From positions 23,908 through 87,907 of the forward strand of contig JAGLOO010000008.1 of assembly GCA_023138875.1 (NCBI GenBank): a stretch of DNA of 64,000 nucleotides, written 5' to 3'. Each line of letters begins with the position of its first letter. Positions within the stretch are counted from its first letter, which is position 1. The DNA comes from Bacteroidales bacterium (lineage in GTDB: Bacteria; Bacteroidota; Bacteroidia; Bacteroidales; GCA-2748055). Of this stretch, positions 15,804 to 23,404 are shown piece by piece. The notes beneath the pieces are model-generated. The model searched no databases, was not told where the DNA came from, and was given only the letters and a program-made list of their open reading frames with translations. A program made the translations under genes and the position numbers.

Positions 15804-17750
15804 ATGGGTTCTGGTTTAGAGGGGCTAAGTACAGTTATGCAGGTGCTTATTTACCTGGGCGCATTTGGGATGGTGGCAGTCGCAGCGGGCAGGATAGCCG
15901 GAGTATTCCAGAAGCTGAAGTTGCCATTGATCACGGGATTCCTGATTATTGGCCTGGTATCCGGTCCTGAATTGCTTGGTTTGATCGACTCTGAGGCTTT
16001 ACCAAGGCTTAGTTTTCTAAATGATATAGCGCTTGCATTTATTGCCTTTGCAGTGGGTTCGGAACTCTACCTAAAGGATCTGAGAAGCAGAATAAAGAGC
16101 ATTGTTTCGATGACCATCAGCCAGATCCTGGCTTCATTCATCCTTGTAAGTCTTAGTGTTTACTTTCTAGCTTCATTGATCCCCTTTCTCCAGGATATGA
16201 CCCTGGCTGCTAAGATCTCTATATCCATGCTGGCCGGGACCATTGCTATTGCCAACTCACCTTCATCAACCATTGCCATCATTAACGAGCTTCGTGCCCG
16301 GGGACCGTTCACCCAGACCTCTATCGGGGTGACTGTAGTCAAGGATTTTGGGGTGATCATCTTCTTTGCTGTCATATTCACTCTTTCCAAGTCTCTGATC
16401 GAGGAAGTAGAATTCAGGTTGATTTACATTCTCCAGGTGGTTGCCGAACTGGTACTGGCTTTTGGATTGGGATTCCTGGTCTGGCTGATACTCAGGCTGA
16501 TCTTCACGATCAAAGGGGCCATGCCGTTAAAAAAGGTTCTGTTCCTGTTGACCGGATTTGTGGTGTATCTGTTTACGCGCGTTATCGCGGACCACTTCAG
16601 CCTGTACCTGGGTCTTGAACTGCATATTGAACCCTTGCTGATCTGTATTATCGGAAGTTTCCTGGTGACCAATTTCTCAGTATACAGAAACGATTTTGTC
16701 AGGATTGTAAAGGAAACGGGTCCGTATATCTATATTGTTTTCTTCACACTGACCGGGGCCATGATCTCCCTGGAAGTGGTTGCTTCCTTGTGGTTTGTTA
16801 CAATAATCATCTTTGGAGCAAGGCTCTTCTCACTGCTCCTGGCCAGCTATACGGGCAGTGCGACTGCAAAAGACCCACCCCTGTATCGAAGGATTTCCTG
16901 GATGCCTTATATAACCCAGGCAGGAGTAGGAGTGGGCCTGGCCACGATTATTGCTTCGGAATATCCAGGTTGGGGTGGGCAGTTTGCTACGGTAATGATC
17001 TCAGTCATTGTGCTGAATCAAATTGTTGGTCCGCCTCTGTTCAAATGGGCGTTGCATCTTGCCGGTGAGGTCCATGTGAAATCTGATGGCACCTATGAAG
17101 TGGAAAAGAAGATCCTTATTTTCGGATGGGAAAATCAATCCGTAGCCCTGGCAAATCAGCTGAAAAAACAGAGTTGGGAGGTGGAGTTTGTCGTTACGAA
17201 TCCATCCGGGGAGCTCCTTGAGAACAACGAGTTCGTCGTTCACGATTTAAAGGGTACTGATCATATTTCTTTAAGGAAATTCAGTGCTGAAACGGCCGAT
17301 ACCATTGTCTGTCTGCTTTCTGCAGACGAGAATTACGCCATCTGTGAAACAGCTTATGAACACTTCGGTACAAAACACCTGATTGTTAGGCTACACGACA
17401 GGGAATTCTACAAGAAATTCCACAAGATCGGCGTTATGGTAATGGATCCCACCATAGCCATGGTCTCCTTGCTTGAGCATTTTGTGAGGGCTCCTATCGC
17501 TACTTCACTTTTACTGGGTATGGATGAAAATCAGGATTCCATCGATATTGAATTACGGAATTCCGATTACCACGGAATAACCCTCCGGAACCTCAGGTTA
17601 CCCTCAGATGTTATCATCCTCTCAGTGACCAGGGGTGACCATCCCATTATTTCCCACGGATATACCCGATTGCGCCTGGGTGATATTGTAACCCTGGTGG
17701 GTTCCAATGAGAGCCTGGACAAGGTCCGGCTGAATCTGCAGGGCTATTGA
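15804..17750 (+). CDS. KefB-like monovalent cation:proton antiporter with TrkA domains
   Basis: 648 residues. The N-terminal 415 residues are a CPA2-type antiporter with about 12 membrane helices, including FLIIGLVSGPELLGL near the start, AIANSPSSTIAIINEL (about 147-163) and VTVVKDFGVIIFFAVIF (about 175-192), the usual crossover and ion-site regions. A TrkA-N nucleotide-binding domain follows (about 430-545: KILIFGWENQSVALANQL, HDLKGTDHISLRKF), then a TrkA-C domain (about 570-648: GITLRNLRLPSDVIILSV, RLRLGDIVTLVGS). The GWENQS turn departs from the usual GxGxxG glycine pattern, so NAD binding may be altered. K+ or Na+ efflux and pH or volume control is the expected role. It stands alone, with no operon partner. 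Confidence 0.88.
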   Translation: MGSGLEGLSTVMQVLIYLGAFGMVAVAAGRIAGVFQKLKLPLITGFLIIGLVSGPELLGLIDSEALPRLSFLNDIALAFIAFAVGSELYLKDLRSRIKSIVSMTISQILASFILVSLSVYFLASLIPFLQDMTLAAKISISMLAGTIAIANSPSSTIAIINELRARGPFTQTSIGVTVVKDFGVIIFFAVIFTLSKSLIEEVEFRLIYILQVVAELVLAFGLGFLVWLILRLIFTIKGAMPLKKVLFLLTGFVVYLFTRVIADHFSLYLGLELHIEPLLICIIGSFLVTNFSVYRNDFVRIVKETGPYIYIVFFTLTGAMISLEVVASLWFVTIIIFGARLFSLLLASYTGSATAKDPPLYRRISWMPYITQAGVGVGLATIIASEYPGWGGQFATVMISVIVLNQIVGPPLFKWALHLAGEVHVKSDGTYEVEKKILIFGWENQSVALANQLKKQSWEVEFVVTNPSGELLENNEFVVHDLKGTDHISLRKFSAETADTIVCLLSADENYAICETAYEHFGTKHLIVRLHDREFYKKFHKIGVMVMDPTIAMVSLLEHFVRAPIATSLLLGMDENQDSIDIELRNSDYHGITLRNLRLPSDVIILSVTRGDHPIISHGYTRLRLGDIVTLVGSNESLDKVRLNLQGY

Positions 17751-17922
17751 GTCAAAGACTGCTTATATCCTGCAGTCAACATTACGAGTCAGATACACTA
17801 CAGGTGAAGGGCCATTGTATGGATTTTATCTGTTTCTTTATGCGATAGCGGATTTATTCAATTTCAGGTATTAACTTGAGATCGAAAGGTTGATAATCAT
17901 TTAAAAGCAATTTAAGATAAAC

Positions 17923-18819
17923 ATGGGAAAAATTCTGGATAGATTAAAGGGTGGTAATATCCTGGTGTCAGACGGTGCATGGGGAACATTTTTACATCAG
18001 AGGGGGCTTTCCACTGATGAATGTCCCGAATCATGGAATTTGACCAGACCCGATGATGTTTTTGAAATTGCAAGGAGTTATGTGGAAGCAGGGGCTGATA
18101 TTATTCTTACAAACAGTTTTGGAGGAAGCCCTTTCAAGCTTGAACCCTATGGCCTCAAAGACCAGGTATATAAAATAAACCGTGCTGCTGCTGAGATCTC
18201 CAGGAAAGCTGCCGAAGACAAGGTGATGGTTCTTGGGTCAATGGGTCCGACAGGCAAAATGGTTTTCATGGGAGAAATATCCGAAGAGGAGTTGCTTGAA
18301 GGATTCAAGGAGCAGGCAAGAGGGCTCATTGAGGGAGGAGTAGACGGTTTGCTTGTTGAAACCATGTCCGATATCCAGGAGTCAACACTGGCCGTAAAAG
18401 CAGCAAAAAGTGTTTCGGACCTGGAGGTGGTCTGTACATTTACATTTGAGAGAACCCAGAGCAATGAATACCGAACCATGATGGGTACCACCGTAGCTGA
18501 AGCGGTCGAATCGGCTCGTACAGCGGATGCTGACATTATCGGGGCAAATTGTGGAAATGGAATAGCAGGAATGGTGGATATTGTAAGAGAGATAAGGAAA
18601 ATGGAAAAGAATTTACCAATTCTTGTACATGCCAATGCTGGATTACCTCATTATCAGGATGGCCAAACAGTATTTCCTGAAACTCCTGTTGAAATGGCTT
18701 CCCAGGCGAAATCCCTGGTTGAAGCCGGTGCCAACATTGTAGGTGGCTGTTGTGGCACCACCCCGGAACATATCAGATTAATTTTGCAGGCTGTTAAGCC
18801 TGGGAAACATGCCATTTGA
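17923..18819 (+). CDS. Homocysteine S-methyltransferase-family protein
   Basis: 298 residues, a (beta/alpha)8 barrel of the Pfam S-methyl_trans family. Seen in order: ILVSDGAWGTFLHQRGL, ADIILTNSFGGSPFKLEPYGL, VLGSMGPTGKM, DGLLVETMSDIQE, GANCGNG (Cys210) and the C-terminal zinc pair GGCCGTTPEH (Cys276-Cys277). The three cysteines are the zinc ligands that activate homocysteine thiolate. It equals the N-terminal barrel of MetH or the BHMT/MmuM group in length and stands alone, without a cobalamin or methyltetrahydrofolate domain, so the methyl donor may be a betaine, S-methylmethionine or a corrinoid protein encoded elsewhere. No linked gene indicates which. No SAM or B12 riboswitch was recognised in the 172 bases upstream. 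Confidence 0.85.
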   Translation: MGKILDRLKGGNILVSDGAWGTFLHQRGLSTDECPESWNLTRPDDVFEIARSYVEAGADIILTNSFGGSPFKLEPYGLKDQVYKINRAAAEISRKAAEDKVMVLGSMGPTGKMVFMGEISEEELLEGFKEQARGLIEGGVDGLLVETMSDIQESTLAVKAAKSVSDLEVVCTFTFERTQSNEYRTMMGTTVAEAVESARTADADIIGANCGNGIAGMVDIVREIRKMEKNLPILVHANAGLPHYQDGQTVFPETPVEMASQAKSLVEAGANIVGGCCGTTPEHIRLILQAVKPGKHAI

Positions 18820-18910
18820 TGAATTCCGGGTAAATGAGTGCTTCAACAGATAGGGCTATTGACCCGAAACGCATCTTACTAAAAGATACATATCCCAAAA
18901 CGAATCAATT

Positions 18911-19585
18911 ATGAAATCAACAATAATCATAGCTTTAATTTTGTTTCTGGCTTCCTCCACATATTCCCAAACCAGAGTGGTCTATGGACAACTTACTGCA
19001 TATAATAAGTACCCACTTCAGAACATTGAGGTCAAAACAAAAAAGAGCAAAGCGGCTGTAAAATCTGATTCACTCGGTCTTTTTAGTATTGTATGCCAGG
19101 AGAATGATGTGATCAGGATAAGACCAAAAGCATTTCAATCAGTTAGCCGGAAGGTGGGACCGGATACAGATACCCTGCTCATCAACCTGGTGTTTATAAA
19201 TAGCAGGGCCAACAGGGAACTGGCTACAGGATATGGCTATATTAACCAGCAGGATCTGAGTTATGCGGTGAGTCACCTCGAACAGGAGAACAATGAGTTC
19301 TGCAACTATGAAAATATATTCGAACTGATCAGGGGGAGATTCCCCGGGGTAACAGTCAGCCGCAACAATTATGGAGGAGCTATTTATGTGCGCGGTGCAA
19401 CTTCTATCAACATGAGTTCAGAGGCCCTGTATGTGGTCGATGGTGGGGTGACCAGCAACATTGACTGGATCCATCCATGCGATATCAGGTCCATTGATGT
19501 TCTGAAGGATGGCATGACTGCTATATATGGGTCGCGGGGTGCAAGCGGTGTGGTGGTTATTGAAACCAAGCGGGGGCAAAAGTAA
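18911..19585 (+). CDS. Orphan TonB-receptor plug protein without a barrel
   Basis: 224 residues with a Sec signal peptide (MKSTIIIALILFLASSTYSQ), a carboxypeptidase-regulatory-like domain (about 25-95) and a TonB plug-like domain (about 125-222: FELIRGRFPGVTVS, AIYVRGATSINMSSEALYVVDGG, IDVLKDGMTAIYGSRGASGVVVIETK). It stops where a SusC-type beta-barrel would begin. The frame ends cleanly after TKRGQK, and the 148 bases beyond carry no barrel remnant that I can see, so this looks like an intact small protein or an old, tidily ended truncation. Compact plug-only proteins recur in Bacteroidota and are not understood. Possible roles are regulation of, or competition with, full receptors. No partner gene is linked. 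Confidence 0.75.
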   Translation: MKSTIIIALILFLASSTYSQTRVVYGQLTAYNKYPLQNIEVKTKKSKAAVKSDSLGLFSIVCQENDVIRIRPKAFQSVSRKVGPDTDTLLINLVFINSRANRELATGYGYINQQDLSYAVSHLEQENNEFCNYENIFELIRGRFPGVTVSRNNYGGAIYVRGATSINMSSEALYVVDGGVTSNIDWIHPCDIRSIDVLKDGMTAIYGSRGASGVVVIETKRGQK

Positions 19586-19734
19586 TTTCAGCTACATTTC
19601 CTACTAATCCCCAAACGTCACAAAGTGCTTGCAACAGGATAACCGGAAATGCACTGATGGAACTTGCTGAAAAGTTTTAAAAGTCCCGGAAAAACTCTAT
19701 TTTGGCATCCTGAGCTACCACAAAAACCTCTTTC

Positions 19735-20922
19735 ATGGGTGTTACTGTTAAACCTGTTTGTACAAAACAGGATATGCGTAAATTCATTCATCTTCCTGCG
19801 AAAATTCATAGGGGCCATAGCAACTGGATCCCTCCCCTCTATTCCGATGAGTGGGAGTATTTTGATTCAGATAAGAACAAGGCCTTCGAATATTGCGATG
19901 TGATCATGCTTCTGGCATACAGGGGAAGGGATCTGGTTGGACGGATCATGGGGATCATCAATTACAAATACAATGAAATACACCGGGAGAACTATGCCCG
20001 TTTCAATTACCTGGAGTCCTGGGACGACCGGGAAGTGATCCAGGTACTGCTGCAACATGTGGAGGACTGGGCCCGGATCAAGGGTATGGATAAACTGGTG
20101 GGACCACTTGCTTTTTCAGATAAAGACCCACAGGGGTATTTAATTGATGGATTTCATCAGCCGGTAGTTATTGCCTCCCACTGTAATTTTGAGTATGTGA
20201 TCGGTCACCTGAAGGCCCTTGGATTCACAAAGGAGATCGACCTGGTGGTTTATAAGATCCAGATTCCTGACAAAACTCCAGAACTATACCATAAAATTGC
20301 AGAGCGGGCTAAGAGCAATAATCCGAAAATCCGACTCCTTGAGTTTACCCGACGTAAAGACCTGAAACCCCTCATACGTCCCATATTTACGCTGATCAAT
20401 GATACTTTTACAGATGTTTACGGATTCATACCGTTTACCCTGGAGGAGATGGACGATTTTGCCAACCGATACCTGCTGATCATGGACCCACAGTATATTA
20501 AAGTGCTGGTTAATGAACGGCATGAGCCAGTCGCTTTTGTGATCGGGATGCCCGATATTAGCAAAGGGATCAAAAAATCGAGGGGTTATCTGCTGCCTTT
20601 CGGGATCCTTCAAATCCTGATAGCCGGACGGCGATCCAAACAGCTGAACCTTTTACTGGGCGCCATTCATCCCGAATTCCAGAACCGCGGACTCGATACC
20701 ATCATGGGATCTGCCATGCTGGAGTCGGCCCGGATAGGGAAACTGGAATACATCGACAGTCATCTGGAAATGGAGACCAACAACAAAGTAAGGGCTGAAA
20801 TGGAATATATGGGGGGTGAGGTATATAAAACCTACCGTGTATTTGGGAAATCACTTAAAAAGATCACAAAAAAGGATGCTGCCAAAAGATTAAAACAACT
20901 GGCTGAGTCCGGGTGTGGATAA
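19735..20922 (+). CDS. GNAT-fold acetyltransferase-like protein
   Basis: 395 residues, cytoplasmic, no signal peptide. The first half (about 1-190) has a degenerate GNAT-like fold (GRIMGIINYKYNEIH, FNYLESWDDREVIQVLLQHVEDWARIKGMDKLVGPLAF). The second half has a more canonical acetyl-CoA loop, GAIHPEFQNRGLDTIMGSAM (about 318-337), followed by a SHLEMETNNKVRAEMEYMGGEVYKTYRVFGK ending typical of this conserved Bacteroidota family, given here as a run of adjacent blocks. Substrate unknown. The tandem arrangement resembles proteins annotated only as N-acetyltransferase. It stands alone between the plug protein and the MATE gene. Confidence 0.65.
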   Translation: MGVTVKPVCTKQDMRKFIHLPAKIHRGHSNWIPPLYSDEWEYFDSDKNKAFEYCDVIMLLAYRGRDLVGRIMGIINYKYNEIHRENYARFNYLESWDDREVIQVLLQHVEDWARIKGMDKLVGPLAFSDKDPQGYLIDGFHQPVVIASHCNFEYVIGHLKALGFTKEIDLVVYKIQIPDKTPELYHKIAERAKSNNPKIRLLEFTRRKDLKPLIRPIFTLINDTFTDVYGFIPFTLEEMDDFANRYLLIMDPQYIKVLVNERHEPVAFVIGMPDISKGIKKSRGYLLPFGILQILIAGRRSKQLNLLLGAIHPEFQNRGLDTIMGSAMLESARIGKLEYIDSHLEMETNNKVRAEMEYMGGEVYKTYRVFGKSLKKITKKDAAKRLKQLAESGCG

Positions 20923-21023
20923 TTATTCGTTAATTATCTGATTATTATTTTGATTTGTTCCCGGAAGCTCCTATTTTTGATCTTCTATATCCGAAAAAGA
21001 TGAGGATTATTGGAAATATGACT

Positions 21024-21065
21024 GTGACCTGCAACCCGCTCTCCTTTTAAAGCGGGCGCCGTCAC
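21024..21065 (+). promoter_or_regulatory. Nested hairpin in the leader of the MATE gene
   Basis: An outer 5-bp pair, GTGAC/GTCAC, encloses an inner 6-bp pair, CCCGCT/AGCGGG, with short unpaired joints (GCAA and CGCC). It lies 36-77 bases before the MATE start codon. This is compact, GC-rich structure in otherwise AT-rich leader DNA. It may be an RNA regulatory element or the terminator of a short leader. No known riboswitch class was recognised. Confidence 0.4.
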
Positions 21066-21100
21066 TCTGTTTTCTTTTCTAACCGGTAATTCTCAAATCA

Positions 21101-22537
21101 ATGTCACATATAAGTATCAGATCAAGGTTTTCAAAGTTTTTTGTCCGTGAATTTTTTCAGGATTTGCGTGAAGCTATTGCAGGTTCGGAGCAGGATTTCA
21201 CTCAGATCCCGTTAAAAAAAGCAATCATATTACTCAGCATTCCCATGGTCCTGGAGATGATTATGGAATCGGTTTTCGCGCTGGTAGACATCTTCTTTGT
21301 TTCCCGCCTGGGGGCTGAAGCAATCGCTACTGTGGGAATCACCGAATCGCTGATGACCATTATTTATGCCATCGGGATCGGGCTCAGCGTGGGAACTACT
21401 GCGCTTGTTTCCAGGAGGATCGGGGAGAAGCGCCCTGAAGAGGCCTCCATTGCTGCCGTTCAGGCTATTTTTGCAGGAGTCGTTGTCTCCCTGTTGTTTT
21501 CTGCAATAGGTATTTTCTTTGCAAGGGACCTGCTCAGACTGATGGGTGCATCGGCGGAAACAGTCGAAATGGGATATATGTATCCTACCATCATGCTGGG
21601 GGGAAACGGTGTTATTATGCTTCTGTTCATCATCAATGCTGTATTCAGAAGCAGTGGAGATGCAGCCATTTCCATGAGGGTCCTGTGGTTCGCCAACATT
21701 CTGAATATCATCCTTGATCCATTGCTTATTTTTGGTATTGGTCCATTCCCGGAAATGGGGATCAAAGGAGCTGCCGTGGCCACCAATATCGGTAGGGGTG
21801 TAGCAGTGGTCTACCAGCTCTACCTGCTGGGCCGGGGAAAATACAGGGTGAAAGTCAGGGCGAAGCAGATCGTTATTAAAATCAGCGAAGTGGTTAAATT
21901 ACTGAAGCTTTCACTGGGAGCCATTGGCCAGAATATTATTGCTACTTCCTCATGGATCTTCCTGGTCTGGGTGATTACAAGCCTCGGGGAAGAGGTGGTA
22001 GCCGGGTATACCATTGCCATCAGGATCGTTATGTTTGTGTTGCTTCCTTCCTGGGGAATGGCCAATGCAGCAGCAACGCTGGTGGGGCAGAACCTGGGAG
22101 CGAATAAGCCGGAAAGGGCTGAACGGTCAGCCTGGGTAGTAGGGTTGGGAAATATGATTTTCCTGGGACTGGTCTCTATCATTTTTATCGCGATCCCCGA
22201 TTCTTTCATTGGTTTTTTCGTGGATGGAGCAGATGAACCTGTGGTGCTGCAGAGCGGTGTAACCTGTCTTCGGGTGGTCAGTTTCGGCTTCTTTGTGTAT
22301 GCCCTGGGCATGGTGATGATCAATTCCATCAACGGGGCAGGAGACACGGCCACCCCGGTGTGGATCAACTTCATTGCCTTCTGGCTCATGGAGATCCCGC
22401 TTGCATATCTGTTTACCAGGGTGTTCGACCTGCACATCAACGGGGTCTGCTATTCCATCCTGATCGGTGAGACTGCGCTGACATTTATTGCCCTGGTCAT
22501 ATTCCGAAGGGGAAAATGGAAGTTAAAAAAGGTATAA
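21101..22537 (+). CDS. MATE-family multidrug/cation efflux protein
   Basis: 478 residues with 12 predicted membrane helices in two MatE halves. After a 45-residue cytoplasmic N-terminus comes IPMVLEMIMESVFALVDIFFVSRLGAEAIATVGITE, the signature opening of the DinF/NorM-like family (shown as contiguous blocks), and in the second half IGQNIIATSSWIFLVWVI and NAAATLVGQNLGANKPERAE. The family exports organic cations or drugs in exchange for Na+ or H+. The structured leader at 21024-21065 could control it. No adjacent regulator gene is present. Confidence 0.9.
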   Translation: MSHISIRSRFSKFFVREFFQDLREAIAGSEQDFTQIPLKKAIILLSIPMVLEMIMESVFALVDIFFVSRLGAEAIATVGITESLMTIIYAIGIGLSVGTTALVSRRIGEKRPEEASIAAVQAIFAGVVVSLLFSAIGIFFARDLLRLMGASAETVEMGYMYPTIMLGGNGVIMLLFIINAVFRSSGDAAISMRVLWFANILNIILDPLLIFGIGPFPEMGIKGAAVATNIGRGVAVVYQLYLLGRGKYRVKVRAKQIVIKISEVVKLLKLSLGAIGQNIIATSSWIFLVWVITSLGEEVVAGYTIAIRIVMFVLLPSWGMANAAATLVGQNLGANKPERAERSAWVVGLGNMIFLGLVSIIFIAIPDSFIGFFVDGADEPVVLQSGVTCLRVVSFGFFVYALGMVMINSINGAGDTATPVWINFIAFWLMEIPLAYLFTRVFDLHINGVCYSILIGETALTFIALVIFRRGKWKLKKV

Positions 22538-22586
22538 AAGTTAGAAAATTCTCTATTCTTTATTTACTTGTAGTAAACTTAATCGA

Positions 22587-23387
22587 ATGCCAACAGCGAT
22601 AATTTTTGATATTAAACGTTTTGCAGTACATGATGGGCCCGGGATCCGGACCACCGTGTTCCTGAAGGGTTGTCCCCTTCGTTGCTGGTGGTGCCACAAT
22701 CCCGAGAGTCAGGCAAAAGAGCCATATACCGTGGATATTGAGAGAAAAGTGAATGGACAAAGCATACCGGGAAGGAAAACCTACGGGGAGAAGATCGAAG
22801 TTGCAGCATTGATGGAGACCTTGCTTAAGGACCGCCATTTTTATGAAGAATCGGGTGGCGGGATTACTTTCTCAGGAGGTGAACCCATGATGCAGGCAGA
22901 TGCGCTGGCAGTGTTGCTTGAGGAGTGTAAAAAAAATGGTCTGCACACCATTGTTGATACCAGCGGATTTGCAAAATGCGAGCAATTTGAGAGGATTCTG
23001 GATCATACGGACCTGTTTCTTTATGATCTGAAAAATATGGATCCTGAACTCCATAAAAAATATACAGGGGTGGATAATGGATTAATCCAGTCCAATGCCG
23101 ATTTCCTTCTTGAAAGTGGAGCTCAGATTATTTTCCGCATCCCGGTGATTCCCGGGATTAGTACTTCAGATGATGAAGTGAACCGGATGGTCTTTTTTAT
23201 TGAAGAGAGAAAGGAGTATCTGAAAGAGGTACACTTGTTGCCCTATCACCGTATTTCGGAGAATAAGTATTTCAGGTTACGAATGAAACAGCAGCTTCCC
23301 GAAGTGAAGGAACCTGATCAGAAATTTATGTGGCAACTAAAGGAGAAATTTGAAAAGACCGGTCTTGACGTATTCATTGGAGGATGA
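22587..23387 (+). CDS. Glycyl-radical-enzyme activase (radical SAM)
   Basis: 266 residues. The radical-SAM cluster motif is GCPLRCWWC (Cys29, Cys33, Cys36), preceded by FAVHDGPGIRTTVFLKG, the hallmark of pyruvate formate-lyase activating-enzyme relatives. GGGITFSGGEPMMQ and the LYDLKNMDPELHKKYTG segment follow. It lacks the two-cluster ferredoxin insert seen in many activases, giving the short form. It ends 17 bp before the glycyl radical enzyme gene, so it is the dedicated activase: it cleaves SAM and abstracts hydrogen from Gly765 of that enzyme. It works in the cytoplasm under anoxia. Confidence 0.92.
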   Translation: MPTAIIFDIKRFAVHDGPGIRTTVFLKGCPLRCWWCHNPESQAKEPYTVDIERKVNGQSIPGRKTYGEKIEVAALMETLLKDRHFYEESGGGITFSGGEPMMQADALAVLLEECKKNGLHTIVDTSGFAKCEQFERILDHTDLFLYDLKNMDPELHKKYTGVDNGLIQSNADFLLESGAQIIFRIPVIPGISTSDDEVNRMVFFIEERKEYLKEVHLLPYHRISENKYFRLRMKQQLPEVKEPDQKFMWQLKEKFEKTGLDVFIGG

Positions 23388-23404
23388 AAGAAATAGATTG
23401 AAAT

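Noticed and set aside
17757..17777. GACTGC/GCAGTC hairpin after the antiporter gene as a terminator
   Set aside because: Only 6 bp and no T-run follows.
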